Shown here: positions 45,085 to 54,467 of the stretch, piece after piece
How the letters are laid out: each line of letters begins with the position of its first letter
Position numbering within the stretch: position 1 is the stretch's first letter
The notes under the pieces: generated by a model
What the model was told of the DNA's origin: nothing
Seen by the model: the letters and a program-made list of their open reading frames with translations, nothing else
Databases searched by the model: none
Origin: Shewanella denitrificans OS217
GTDB lineage: Bacteria > Pseudomonadota > Gammaproteobacteria > Enterobacterales > Shewanellaceae
DNA: 64,000 bases
NCBI RefSeq assembly: GCF_000013765.1
Contig: NC_007954.1
Coordinates: forward strand, 4,481,907-4,545,906
Reading direction: 5' to 3'
Program-made: the position numbers and the translations under genes

Positions 45085-45969
45085 TTAACCTATTTTGGCA
45101 AGAATGCCATCGAGTTCGCCTAAGTTTTGATAATTGATAACAATCTTACCCGTTCCTTTAGCGCTATGATTGATAGACACTTTAGCGCCTAATCGCTCAA
45201 CTAAGCTTTGCTCTAGACGACTAACATCATGATCTTTTTCTTTAGATTCTGCCGTTTTTGCCGGCAAAAGGGCTTTATTGACTAAACGTTCGGTTTCGCG
45301 AACAGTCATTTCCTTCGACGCCACTAAACGGGCCAGTTCAGTTTGCTCATCACCTTCTATGGCCAATAAAGCACGAGCATGGCCCATGTCTATATCACCG
45401 TTCTCCAACAAACGCTTTACCGGCTCGTTTAAGCTGTTCAAACGCAGCAAGTTAGAGACACTTGCCCGTGATTTACCCACGGCGTCGGCCACTTGTTGAT
45501 GAGTGAGCTCAAATTCTTCCAGCAGTCGATTTAATGCCACGGCTTCTTCCATGGCATTAAGATCTTCACGCTGGATATTCTCAATCAGGGCGATAGCGAC
45601 AGCAGCCTCATCGGCGACTTGCTTAACCAAACAAGGAATTTTATTTAATTGGGCCAATTGCGCTGCACGCCAGCGACGTTCACCGGCAATAATCTCATAT
45701 TGACCGCTACCGACCTGACGCACCACGATTGGCTGGATAACCCCCTGAGAGCGAATTGACTCAGCAAGCTCTTCTAGGGCTTCGGGCGACATATCGCGGC
45801 GTGGCTGATACTTACCAGGCTGCAGTAAATCCAAATCTAACTCGATAAGCTTGCCATCCATAGCGTCAGTGTTGGCTTGTTCTTGTTGTTCTGTTTTACG
45901 ACTCGCCGCATTGCTGTGGCTGAGTAATGCGTCTAAACCTTTGCCTAAACCGCGTTTTTTTAACGTCAT
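45085..45969 (-). CDS. parB: Chromosome partitioning protein ParB
   Basis: The 294-residue protein starts KKRGLGKGLDALLS, and the ParB/Srx CTPase box reads AGERRWRAAQLA. The helix-turn-helix is ELTHQQVADAVGKSRASVSN. It binds parS sites and loads ParA/SMC. It is 9 bp after parA, the normal order. No parS sequence was noticed in the window. Confidence 0.97.
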   Translation of the reverse strand: MTLKKRGLGKGLDALLSHSNAASRKTEQQEQANTDAMDGKLIELDLDLLQPGKYQPRRDMSPEALEELAESIRSQGVIQPIVVRQVGSGQYEIIAGERRWRAAQLAQLNKIPCLVKQVADEAAVAIALIENIQREDLNAMEEAVALNRLLEEFELTHQQVADAVGKSRASVSNLLRLNSLNEPVKRLLENGDIDMGHARALLAIEGDEQTELARLVASKEMTVRETERLVNKALLPAKTAESKEKDHDVSRLEQSLVERLGAKVSINHSAKGTGKIVINYQNLGELDGILAKIG

Positions 45970-45978
45970 TATTTTTCC

Positions 45979-46764
45979 TTACGCCTGTTTAATACTGGTT
46001 TGCTCTGCGCGGCGGATAATTTCACCGGCTAGGGCTAAATAGGCTTTAGCTCCTGCACTGGTTTTATCGTAATACATGGCAGGCGCACCAAAACTAGGGG
46101 CTTCAGCTAAACGGATATTTCGTGGAATTACAGTACGATACACCTTATCTCCGAAATGTTGTTTCAACTGATCTGAAACATCATTAGACAAGCGGTTACG
46201 GGGATCGTACATGGTGCGTAAAATGCCTTCTATGGTTAAACCTGGGTTAACCATGGTGGCTAATTTGGAAATAGTGTCTATCAGTGCGGTCAATCCTTCG
46301 AGGGCATAGTACTCACACTGCATAGGCACAAGCACAGAGTCTGCCGCCGACATGGCGTTGACCGTGAGCATGTTCAATGAGGGCGGACAATCGATAAAAA
46401 TATAATCGTATTGGTCTTTAATGGGGGCTAGGGCATTACGTAAACGGATTTCTCTCGCGTAGAATTCCATTAGCTTAATTTCTGCAGCGGTAACATCACC
46501 ATTACCTGCGATAAGATCGTATTTACCTATGGTATTTTTAACCACTATCTCATCGAACGACTTTTCTTCGACCAATAACTCGTAGGCAGTATGCTCGACG
46601 CCATATTTATCGACGCCACTGCCCATGGTGGCATTACCTTGGGGATCGAGATCGATCAACAAGACTTTACGTTTTGTTGCAGCCAAAGACGCGGCTAGGT
46701 TGACACAAGTTGTTGTTTTTCCAACTCCACCTTTCTGATTAGCTACGGCAATGATTTTACCCAC
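45979..46764 (-). CDS. parA: Chromosome partitioning ATPase ParA
   Basis: The 261-residue protein carries the deviant Walker A NQKGGVGKTTTCVNLAASL and a Walker B YIFIDCPPSLNMLT. Together with ParB it segregates the origin region. It lies between rsmG and parB, the classic ori-proximal order. Confidence 0.97.
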   Translation of the reverse strand: MGKIIAVANQKGGVGKTTTCVNLAASLAATKRKVLLIDLDPQGNATMGSGVDKYGVEHTAYELLVEEKSFDEIVVKNTIGKYDLIAGNGDVTAAEIKLMEFYAREIRLRNALAPIKDQYDYIFIDCPPSLNMLTVNAMSAADSVLVPMQCEYYALEGLTALIDTISKLATMVNPGLTIEGILRTMYDPRNRLSNDVSDQLKQHFGDKVYRTVIPRNIRLAEAPSFGAPAMYYDKTSAGAKAYLALAGEIIRRAEQTSIKQA

Positions 46765-46840
46765 AATGTCATCCTGTCTTGTTTAATTGTTATTAAATTA
46801 TTCTATATATCAATAGATTAAATCTAAATTTTTTGATGAA

Positions 46841-47467
46841 CTAACCGAGTTTTTTTCTCAGTTTCAGCAAATGACGCTGTTCATCTAATTGGGGCACTTG
46901 CAGTACTATGGTTTCTAGCAGCTCAAATCCTTCAGGGATAGCTTCAAGCTCAACTTGGTTTAATTGCCCTTTTAAGGCGTAGAAAATCCCTTCGTTGTGT
47001 GGAAGGTGATGACACCAAGTTAACATATCTTGCACAGATGCAAAGGCTCTACTCAGTACGCCGTCAAATTTAATCTCGGGCTGAAAAGCCTCCACTCGGC
47101 TTTCTACTGAACTGATATTGTTAATTTTAAGCTCAAACTGCACTTGCTTTTGAAAACGTATTCTCTTACCTAAGCTATCGAGCAGTACAAACTCTTTATC
47201 TGGATTCATGATAGCAAGTGGGATCCCAGGCAAACCAGGTCCGGTGCCAACATCGATAAATCGCTTACCGCTAAGATAAGGAGAAACGGTCAAACTGTCC
47301 ATCACATGACGAATTAACATCTGCTCAGGTGAACGAACCGAGGTGAGGTTATAGGCCTTGTTCCATTTATTTAGCATTTCAACAAAACCAACCAATTGGC
47401 CTTGTTGTTGCTCAGTGGCCGATAGGTTCATTTCAGCTAAATACGCACTGAGTTGGGAAGATAACAC
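46841..47467 (-). CDS. rsmG: 16S rRNA (guanine527-N7)-methyltransferase
   Basis: The 208-residue SAM methyltransferase has FIDVGTGPGLPGIPLAIMNP (SAM site) and LNKWNKAYNLTSVR. It methylates G527 of 16S rRNA. It follows mnmG and precedes parA. Confidence 0.96.
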   Translation of the reverse strand: MLSSQLSAYLAEMNLSATEQQQGQLVGFVEMLNKWNKAYNLTSVRSPEQMLIRHVMDSLTVSPYLSGKRFIDVGTGPGLPGIPLAIMNPDKEFVLLDSLGKRIRFQKQVQFELKINNISSVESRVEAFQPEIKFDGVLSRAFASVQDMLTWCHHLPHNEGIFYALKGQLNQVELEAIPEGFELLETIVLQVPQLDEQRHLLKLRKKLG

Positions 47468-47524
47468 GGCAAAGCCTCGTAAGTGAAATTAACAGTCGTT
47501 GGCTATTATGAAGCCGTAAAAGCA

Positions 47525-47552
47525 CTAAGGGAAGCCCTATGACTTCCCTCAG
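47525..47552 (-). terminator. Hairpin between mnmG and rsmG, possible attenuator
   Basis: The arms ctaagggaag (47525-47534) and cttccctcag (47543-47552) pair at 9 of 10 positions around an 8-nt loop. No T run follows, so it is more likely an RNA processing or attenuating hairpin than a full terminator. Confidence 0.35.
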
Positions 47553-47579
47553 TGAATTGAGGCTTACTTAGCCTTGTTT

Positions 47580-49469
47580 TTAAGCAGTTTTGCGTAGCAA
47601 ACCGCGCTTTTTAAGGTGAACTAGTAAAATTGAAATTGCCGCTGGGGTAATACCCGAGATCCGTGATGCTTGGCCTATGGTATCTGGCTTGTGGTTATTC
47701 AATTTTGCTATCACTTCATTAGAGAGCCCTGGGACTTCTTGATAATCCAGATCGAGCGGCAACAAGGAGTTTTCATGGCGAATAGCCTTATCAATTTCAT
47801 CTTGTTGACGCTGAATATAACCTGAATATTTAACCTGTATCTGCACTTGCTCTGCTGCACTAGGATCTTCAAGACCCGGACCAAATCCTTCTAACGACAT
47901 TAATTTCTGATAGTCCATTTCAGGACGACGTAATAAGTCTTCAAAAGATGCTTCACGAGAAATAGGGGTATTTAATTCAGGATTTAATACTCCAAGTAAA
48001 GGTGAGTTGGGGTGGATCCACTGACCACGTAAACGTTGTAGCTCAAGTTCAATAGACTCTCGCTTTTCGGTAAATTTAGCCCAGCGATCATCATTGACTA
48101 AGCCAAGTTCGCGGCCTTTTTCAGTTAATCGTAAATCAGCATTATCTTCACGTAACAGCAAACGGTACTCGGCGCGGCTGGTGAACATGCGGTAGGGTTC
48201 TTTAGTCCCTAGGGTGGATAGATCGTCAACCAATACCCCTAAATAGGCTTGATCCCGACGTGGACACCAAGTCTCTTTGCCTTGCACTTGCAAGGAGGCA
48301 TTCATACCGGCTAATAAACCTTGAGCACCGGCTTCTTCATAGCCCGTGGTGCCGTTAATTTGTCCTGCAAAGAACAAACCATTAATGGTTTTGGTTTCTA
48401 ACGAGTTTTTAAGATCTCTAGGATCAAAATAATCGTATTCAATGGCATAGCCTGGGCGAATAATCTCAGCGTTTTCCATGCCTTTGATTGAACGGACTAA
48501 ATTCAATTGCACATCAAATGGCAAGCTAGTCGAAATACCATTAGGGTAGATTTCGTTGGTGCTTAAGCCTTCAGGTTCGATAAATATTTGATGAGAAGTC
48601 TTATCGGCGAAGCGATGGATTTTATCTTCAATTGATGGACAGTATCTTGGACCAATACCTTCAATAACCCCTGAATACATAGGACTTCTGTCTAGTCCAC
48701 CACGAATGATATCGTGAGTTTTCTCGTTGGTATGGGTGATGTGACACGAAATTTGTCGCGGATGTTGATCTACATTGCCAACGAACGACATCACAGGCAA
48801 AGGAGTATCGCCTTTTTGCTCAGTCATTTGTGAGAAATCTATGCTGTTGGCATCGATTCGAGGTGGTGTACCGGTTTTTAAGCGTCCAACACGAATAGGC
48901 AATTCACGTAGTCGATTGGCTAAAGCAATTGCCGGTGGATCGCCAGCACGGCCGCCACTGTAGTTTTGCATGCCAATATGAATTTTACCGCTTAAGAACG
49001 TGCCTGTGGTTAACACTACCGTTGGTGATTCAAAGGCCAATCCCATTTGGGTTACCACACCAACCACTTGATTATTTTCAACAACTAAGTCATCAACGGC
49101 TTGTTGGAAAATACGTAAGTTTGGTTGGCTTTGTAAAATTTGCTGGATTTTTTGACGATACAAGGCGCGATCCGCTTGTGCCCGGGTTGCACGCACTGCT
49201 GGGCCTTTGCTCGAATTTAAGGTTCTAAATTGTATGCCTGCGAAATCAGTGGCTATTGCCATAGCACCACCTAAAGCATCGATCTCTTTGACTAAATGGC
49301 CCTTACCAATCCCACCGATCGCTGGGTTACAAGACATTTGCCCTAACGTATCTATGTTGTGAGTGAGCAGTAACGTTTTCGAACCCATTCTTGCAGACGC
49401 TAATGCCGCTTCAGTTCCGGCATGACCACCACCTACAACAATAACATCAAACCTTTCGTGAAAATGCAT
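47580..49469 (-). CDS. mnmG: tRNA uridine-5-carboxymethylaminomethyl modification enzyme MnmG (GidA)
   Basis: This is a 629-residue FAD protein of normal length. FDVIVVGGGHAGTEAALASA is the FAD site, and TGTFLSGKIHIG, CPSIEDKIHRFADK and INGTTGYEEAGAQGL are MnmG marks. With MnmE (at 59737) it makes the cmnm5U34 tRNA modification. It lies next to oriC, and its transcription runs away from the origin. Confidence 0.98.
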   Translation of the reverse strand: MHFHERFDVIVVGGGHAGTEAALASARMGSKTLLLTHNIDTLGQMSCNPAIGGIGKGHLVKEIDALGGAMAIATDFAGIQFRTLNSSKGPAVRATRAQADRALYRQKIQQILQSQPNLRIFQQAVDDLVVENNQVVGVVTQMGLAFESPTVVLTTGTFLSGKIHIGMQNYSGGRAGDPPAIALANRLRELPIRVGRLKTGTPPRIDANSIDFSQMTEQKGDTPLPVMSFVGNVDQHPRQISCHITHTNEKTHDIIRGGLDRSPMYSGVIEGIGPRYCPSIEDKIHRFADKTSHQIFIEPEGLSTNEIYPNGISTSLPFDVQLNLVRSIKGMENAEIIRPGYAIEYDYFDPRDLKNSLETKTINGLFFAGQINGTTGYEEAGAQGLLAGMNASLQVQGKETWCPRRDQAYLGVLVDDLSTLGTKEPYRMFTSRAEYRLLLREDNADLRLTEKGRELGLVNDDRWAKFTEKRESIELELQRLRGQWIHPNSPLLGVLNPELNTPISREASFEDLLRRPEMDYQKLMSLEGFGPGLEDPSAAEQVQIQVKYSGYIQRQQDEIDKAIRHENSLLPLDLDYQEVPGLSNEVIAKLNNHKPDTIGQASRISGITPAAISILLVHLKKRGLLRKTA

Positions 49470-49556
49470 TTTGCGACCTTAGATTTCTTAACCGTAACGT
49501 TCAATTTAAAATTGAGTAAGGAAGTTATTTTAGCACTTGCTTTGGTGTACGTGAAT

Positions 49557-49875
49557 GATCTATTTCACTGGTTTGATCGCAGAGGGTTTGCTTAATAGAT
49601 CTTAAGATCTTTATATAGATCTCTTTATTATGTTTACTATTAGGATCGCACTTTTCTGTGTGTAACCCTAAAAAGCCTTTATAATCATAAGATAACGAGT
49701 TCTCGATCCTGTGATCAATTAGCGATCAAACTCAAGATAAGGTGGGGATAGATCGGGTACTTATCCACAAGGTGGATCTTTGCTCAGATCGGACCTAGAA
49801 CAGTACAGAGTTATGATCGCTAAAAATAATAGCTTATCCACAAACTTATTAGATAAAATAGTTATTTGTGGATAA
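49557..49875. other. Candidate chromosomal origin oriC (mnmG-mioC interval)
   Basis: The 450-bp gap between mnmG and mioC holds 13 GATC sites in 49557-49818. It also has three exact DnaA boxes, TTATCCACA at 49761-49769, 49834-49842 and (reverse) 49867-49875. Three E. coli-like 13-mers starting GATCT lie at 49557, 49606 and 49618; the last, gatctctttatta, is closest to the E. coli R element. A fourth exact box lies inside mioC at 50008-50016. Such clustering is the standard mark of an enterobacterial/Shewanella-type oriC; function is inferred. Confidence 0.88.
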
Positions 49876-49922
49876 GAGAGGTTTGAACTGTGGGTATTTA
49901 TGATTGAGTTAACAATATAGGC

Positions 49923-50366
49923 TTAAGTTAATTGATCTTGCCATTGGGCTAACCAAGCAAGCGCTGGCTCTTCAGGCACGGGGGTGGACTGGATGTCTAT
50001 TTGGATCTTATCCACAAAGGGATCGCCACCTAAGTGTTTTAGCTGATCTATTATTTTTTCAGGACCTTGGCAAAAAGTATCATAGCTTGAGTCGCCAATG
50101 GCACATAAGGCAAATTTCAAGCCGCTAAGATCGCGATCACTTGCCATTAATTGCTCATAAAAAGGCTGAATATTGTCCGGTAATTCACCTGCTCCATGGG
50201 TTGAACTGACAATTATCCATAGAGAATCTGCTGATAATTGCAGCAGATCTGCCTGCATTAATACCTCTACTTGGTGGCCTATTTCCGTCAATTGTGCTGC
50301 CATATCATCGGCAACATACTCTGTTCCGCCTAAGGTCGTGCCTACTATTAAGGCTATATTTGCCAT
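49923..50366 (-). CDS. mioC: FMN-binding flavodoxin-like protein MioC
   Basis: The 147-residue flavodoxin has the FMN loop VGTTLGGTEYVAD, STHGAGELPDNI and the second loop CAIGDSSYDTFC. In E. coli it is an electron carrier and its transcription enters oriC. Here it is also transcribed toward oriC. A DnaA box lies within its coding sequence. Confidence 0.95.
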   Translation of the reverse strand: MANIALIVGTTLGGTEYVADDMAAQLTEIGHQVEVLMQADLLQLSADSLWIIVSSTHGAGELPDNIQPFYEQLMASDRDLSGLKFALCAIGDSSYDTFCQGPEKIIDQLKHLGGDPFVDKIQIDIQSTPVPEEPALAWLAQWQDQLT

Positions 50367-50482
50367 ATAAACTCCAAATTGTCTGTGCTTTTGTGGCTAG
50401 TTTACCTGAATTTCCATTGCGTAGAGCCAAGTTAGCCAGTATTTTCCTTGTAAGTGTTTAACCAATAATTAACGAGAAAACC

Positions 50483-51086
50483 ATGGATTTAGCCGACATT
50501 TTGGCTGGATTTAAGCTTAGGCATAGTGGTGATGTGTATCGTTGCCAGTGTGATTTTAGGCGGAATTAAACGTATTGCCACGGTCGCTACTAAGGTGATG
50601 GCCCATGGCAGTGCGAAAACCAATGAGCCTGTAAAAGAAGGTTTAGTGGCTGTGTTAGGACCTGCAATCGATACCTTATTGGTGTGCACGGCGACGGCAT
50701 TTATTATCTTGATTTCAGGGGTTTGGCAAGGAACAGAAGCTGAAGGGGTGAATCTTTCGGCGCAAGCTTTTGATATCACTATGCCAGGTGTTGGGCCTTA
50801 TTTACTGATTTTATGTGTGGTTTTTTTCAGTATCAGCACCATATTTACTCAGGCATTTTATGGGGGCCAGTGTTTCGCCTTCTTGTTTGGTCGCAAGCGC
50901 ATTCGCTTGTATCAATACTTCTATTTGCTGGCTATTTTGTTCGCTGCAACGGCAACCGTGAGTGAGATTATTAATATTATCGATGGCGCTTATGCCTTGA
51001 TGGCCATACCAACCATGACATCTGCTTTGTTGTTAGCGCCTAAGGTGAGGGCGGCGGCAAAGGATTACTTTGCTCGCCTAAAATAG
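50483..51086 (+). pseudogene. Degraded alanine:cation symporter (AGCS family)
   Basis: From about 50517 the reading frame LGIVVMCIVASVILGGIKRI matches the mid-part of AGCS symporters. ATKVM then joins directly to AHGSAKTNEPVKEGLVAVLG, a later part that normally reads APMAHGSAKT; the roughly 100 residues between are missing. The rest runs to the normal C-terminal end (FAFLFGRKRIRLYQYFYLLA, then KVRAAAKDYFARLK). The N-terminal third is also gone; an ATG at 50483 gives only a short peptide in another frame. I infer at least two deletions and loss of function. A repeat element follows four bases after the stop. Confidence 0.75.
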
Positions 51087-51090
51087 GGTA

Positions 51091-51369
51091 ATACCAATCG
51101 TATTAATTATCTGGTCATTCAGCGGGAATTCAAAGGGGATTAATCAAGGCGGAGGCTTGAAGGCATAGTGGTGCTATGTCAAAAGTCTTCAACGCAGAGA
51201 AATCCCCTTTGAAACCCGCCCCTTGGGAGTGTCTCAAGCGTTCCTCTTCATCGTTGCATTCCTGTGTAAGAATGAGGTTTGAAAGGGAATAACCCTTACT
51301 GCATTAATGCGCCTTGAATTGAAAAGCTTGAGGCGCTCTGATAGATCACATAATTAATGTGATTGGTAT
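51091..51369. mobile_element. MITE-like repeat element with terminal inverted repeats (279 bp)
   Basis: The ends are ATACCAATCGTATTAATTAT (51091-51110) and the complement of 51350-51369, ATACCAATCACATTAATTAT, which match at 18 of 20 positions. An internal inverted repeat (ttcaaaggggatt near 51129 and aaatcccctttgaaa near 51200) gives further symmetry. No transposase is encoded. It fills the gap between the symporter pseudogene and the fghA stop, only 3 bp from the latter. Repeats of this ATACCAAT type are familiar in Shewanella and Vibrio intergenic regions. Confidence 0.75.
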
Positions 51370-51372
51370 AAG

Positions 51373-52212
51373 TTAGCCTAAGTGTTTTGCATGGAAATCT
51401 AAGTGGTCTTCAATAAAGCTTGCGATGAAGTAATAGCTATGATCGTAGCCTGGCTGCATCCTTAACTTCAGTGGGTAGTTGATGTTTTTAGCTATTGCTT
51501 GTAGATTTTCAGGCTTTAGCTGCTCCTTAAGGAAGTTATCGTCTTCACCTTGGTCCACCAGCGCGGGCACAAAATGATGACTTTTTTTTATCAGCTCGCA
51601 GCTGTCGTAATTCAGCCAGTTTTGCTTATCTTTACCTAGGTAACCGCTAAAGGCTTTTATGCCCCATGGGCTATTGATGGGATTACAAATAGGGCTAAAT
51701 GCCGACACACTTTGGTATCTGTCAGGGTTTCTTAGGGCGATAGTGAGTGCTCCGTGACCGCCCATGGAATGGCCTGCAATACTGCGTTTGTTGTTTATAG
51801 GGAAATGGGCTTCAATCAAGCTTGGCAATTCATTCACTATGTAGTCATACATCTGGTAATGAGTGTCAAAGGGGGCCTCGGTGGCATTAACATAGAAGCC
51901 TGCACCTAAACCAAAGTCATAAGCACCCTCTGGGCAATCGGGTACATCATTGCCTCTAGGGCTAGTATCAGGCGCCACAATGGCGATGCCAAGCTTTGCC
52001 GCGAGTCTTTGGGCTCCCGCTTTTTGCATGAAGTTTTCATCTGTGCAAGTGAGTCCTGACAACCAATAGAGCACAGGTACCTTTTCATTCATGGCTTGTG
52101 GCGGTAAAAAAATAGCAAAGCGCATGTCACAGTTTAAGCTGAGTGAATGGTGACGATATTGCTTGTGCCAACCTGAAAAACTTTTATTACTGCTGATATT
52201 ATCTAGCGTCAT
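51373..52212 (-). CDS. fghA: S-formylglutathione hydrolase
   Basis: The 279-residue esterase-D protein has the nucleophile in RSIAGHSMGGHGAL and the conserved LYWLSGLTCTDENFMQKAGA. It hydrolyses S-formylglutathione to formate and glutathione. It is 62 bp after the dehydrogenase gene in the same direction, forming the formaldehyde detoxification unit. Also known as frmB/yeiG-like. Confidence 0.96.
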   Translation of the reverse strand: MTLDNISSNKSFSGWHKQYRHHSLSLNCDMRFAIFLPPQAMNEKVPVLYWLSGLTCTDENFMQKAGAQRLAAKLGIAIVAPDTSPRGNDVPDCPEGAYDFGLGAGFYVNATEAPFDTHYQMYDYIVNELPSLIEAHFPINNKRSIAGHSMGGHGALTIALRNPDRYQSVSAFSPICNPINSPWGIKAFSGYLGKDKQNWLNYDSCELIKKSHHFVPALVDQGEDDNFLKEQLKPENLQAIAKNINYPLKLRMQPGYDHSYYFIASFIEDHLDFHAKHLG

Positions 52213-52274
52213 AGCATGTCCTTTTGGCCCTAGCTTTTGGCTAGGGCGGCAGTAAATTATTGATAGTAATCACA

Positions 52275-53405
52275 TTACTTATCGAAATGGATAACTGTGC
52301 GAATGCTTTCGCCCTTATGCATCAATTCGAACGCATTATTGATATCCTCAAGCCCCATGGTGTGGGTAATAAAGTGATCTAACTTAAAGTCACCATTAAG
52401 GTACTGCTCTACGATACCGGGTAATTCACTGCGTCCCTTTACGCCACCAAAGGCACTGCCACGCCAGACTCTGCCTGTGACTAACTGGAAAGGACGGGTT
52501 GATATTTCTTGCCCAGCACCAGCAACACCTATGATCACAGACTCACCCCAGCCTTTATGGCAACACTCTAAGGCGCTGCGCATCACGTTGACATTGCCTA
52601 TGCACTCAAAAGAGAAGTCCACGCCGCCATCAGTCATTTCAACAATCACTTCTTGGATAGGCTTATCGAAATCTTTGGGATTAATGCAATCTGTGGCGCC
52701 AAGCTTTTTCGCCAGCTCGAACTTAGATTCATTTAAATCTATGCCGATAATCCGGCTTGCACCCGCCATAGTCGCGCCAATCACAGCGGATAAACCTATG
52801 CCGCCAAGGCCAAATATTGCCACGGTATCGCCTTTTTGAACTTTAGCCGTTTTAAGCACGGCGCCCATGCCTGTGGTTACGCCACAACCTAATAGACACA
52901 CTTCTTCAAGGGGGGCGGTAGGATTGACTTTAGCCAGTGAAATTTCAGGTAATACTGTGTATTCAGAGAAGGTCGAGCAGCCCATGTAATGAAATATTGG
53001 CTGACCATCTTTATAAAAACGCGTGGTGCCATCAGGCATTAAGCCTTTACCTTGAGTTTCACGTACTGCGCTACACAGGTTAGTTTTACCTGAAGTACAA
53101 AACTTACACTTGCCACATTCTGCCGTGTATAACGGAATGACATGGTCGCCCACTTTTACGCTAGTGACGCCTTCGCCAATCATGTGAACTATGCCGCCGC
53201 CTTCATGACCTAAAATCGCTGGGAATACCCCTTCAGGATCGTCGCCTGATAAAGTAAAAGCATCAGTGTGGCAAACACCCGTGGCAACAATGCGCACCAT
53301 AACCTCACCGGCCTTGGGGTACATCACATCAACTTCTTCAACGGAGAGTGTTTGTCCTGGGCCCCAGGCGATAGCGGCTTTAGACTTGATAAATTGCGCT
53401 GTCAT
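52275..53405 (-). CDS. frmA: S-(hydroxymethyl)glutathione dehydrogenase (class III ADH)
   Basis: This is a 376-residue protein of normal length. The catalytic zinc site is ATGVCHTDAFTLSGDDPEG and GHEGGGIV; the structural zinc Cys cluster is CGKCKFCTSGKTNLC. The NAD fold is FGLGGIGLSAVIG. It oxidises S-hydroxymethylglutathione to S-formylglutathione, the substrate of FghA. A LysR regulator is divergent. Confidence 0.97.
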   Translation of the reverse strand: MTAQFIKSKAAIAWGPGQTLSVEEVDVMYPKAGEVMVRIVATGVCHTDAFTLSGDDPEGVFPAILGHEGGGIVHMIGEGVTSVKVGDHVIPLYTAECGKCKFCTSGKTNLCSAVRETQGKGLMPDGTTRFYKDGQPIFHYMGCSTFSEYTVLPEISLAKVNPTAPLEEVCLLGCGVTTGMGAVLKTAKVQKGDTVAIFGLGGIGLSAVIGATMAGASRIIGIDLNESKFELAKKLGATDCINPKDFDKPIQEVIVEMTDGGVDFSFECIGNVNVMRSALECCHKGWGESVIIGVAGAGQEISTRPFQLVTGRVWRGSAFGGVKGRSELPGIVEQYLNGDFKLDHFITHTMGLEDINNAFELMHKGESIRTVIHFDK

Positions 53406-53440
53406 AATAATGTCCTAATGGTGAGGGTTAACTTTGAGTT

Positions 53441-53461
53441 GACTAAGTTTAGTCCTTAGTC
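53441..53461. promoter_or_regulatory. Candidate LysR operator upstream of frmA
   Basis: A perfect 7-bp inverted repeat gactaag-tttagtc-cttagtc lies 36 bp before frmA and 77 bp before the divergent lysR gene. It is a natural candidate for the regulator's binding site. Confidence 0.45.
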
Positions 53462-53537
53462 GATTTATCTATTGTATTTCTTTATATTCAGATGATAATT
53501 AGCCTATTTTACAAATAACCTTTACGAGGGTGTAATA

Positions 53538-54410
53538 ATGATGCAGTGGGAGGGCATATCTGAATTTGTCGCTGTGGCTGAAACTGAGAGTTTTACCGCT
53601 GCGGGAAAAAGACTCAGTATTTCTACAGCACAGGTGAGTCGTCAAGTCAGCCAGCTTGAAGATCGTTTAAGCACTAAGTTGTTTTATCGCACCACCCGCA
53701 AAGTGGCCCTAACAGAAGAAGGCGCTGTTTATTATCGACATTGTCGTCAGGTGCTCAATGGTTTGGATGATGCAGAGCGCGCCATATCAAGCCTTAAGGA
53801 TAAACCTCAAGGCCTTATCAAGATGACGGCACCAGTCACCTATGGTGAGACGCATATTATGCCGATAGTGATTGCTTTTATGGCCCAATACCCACAAGTC
53901 GAAGTGCAATGTGAGCTGACCAATCAAAGGCTAGATCTTATCGATGGTGGGTTTGATTTAGCCATTCGTCTAGGGCAATTGGGGGATTCGAGCATGATGG
54001 CCAAGCGCCTCAGTAGCCGGCGTCAATACGTGTGCGCTGCACCTAGCTACATAGCAACCTATGGCGCCCCATATAGCTTGTCTGAATTGAGCCAACATAA
54101 TTGCCTGATAGGCAGCCAGTCTCAATGGCAATTTATCGAACAGGGCAAGGTGAAGAATATAAAAGTGCAGGGTAGTTTGCACTGCAGCAGTGGTTTTAGC
54201 TTACTGGATGCCGCTATTCGGGGGCTTGGGATAGTGCAATTACCGGATTACTACGTTAGCCAAGCACTGACTGAAGGTAAGCTTATGGTATTACTCGAGC
54301 CTTTTCAGCAATCTAAAGAAGGGATATGGGCTCTGTATCCTCACAATCGCCACCTTTCGCCTAAGGTGCGTTTACTGGTGGATAAGCTGGCCGATGAGTT
54401 GGCTGAGTGA
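53538..54410 (+). CDS. LysR-family regulator of the formaldehyde genes
   Basis: The 290-residue protein has a LysR winged helix (FVAVAETESFTAAGKRLSIS, AQVSRQVSQLEDRLSTKLFY) and an effector domain from about 90. It is divergent from frmA, a layout common in Shewanella and Pseudomonas relatives. By position it probably activates frmA-fghA in response to formaldehyde. Confidence 0.92.
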   Translation: MMQWEGISEFVAVAETESFTAAGKRLSISTAQVSRQVSQLEDRLSTKLFYRTTRKVALTEEGAVYYRHCRQVLNGLDDAERAISSLKDKPQGLIKMTAPVTYGETHIMPIVIAFMAQYPQVEVQCELTNQRLDLIDGGFDLAIRLGQLGDSSMMAKRLSSRRQYVCAAPSYIATYGAPYSLSELSQHNCLIGSQSQWQFIEQGKVKNIKVQGSLHCSSGFSLLDAAIRGLGIVQLPDYYVSQALTEGKLMVLLEPFQQSKEGIWALYPHNRHLSPKVRLLVDKLADELAE

Positions 54411-54467
54411 CATACACCTTAATTAGATCCGCTTTAGATACCCTGTAAAAGGTCTACAGGCTGACAA

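Noticed and set aside
44864..49922. parS sites near parAB
   Set aside because: No TGTTNCACGTGAAACA-like sequence was noticed in this stretch by eye; one may lie elsewhere.
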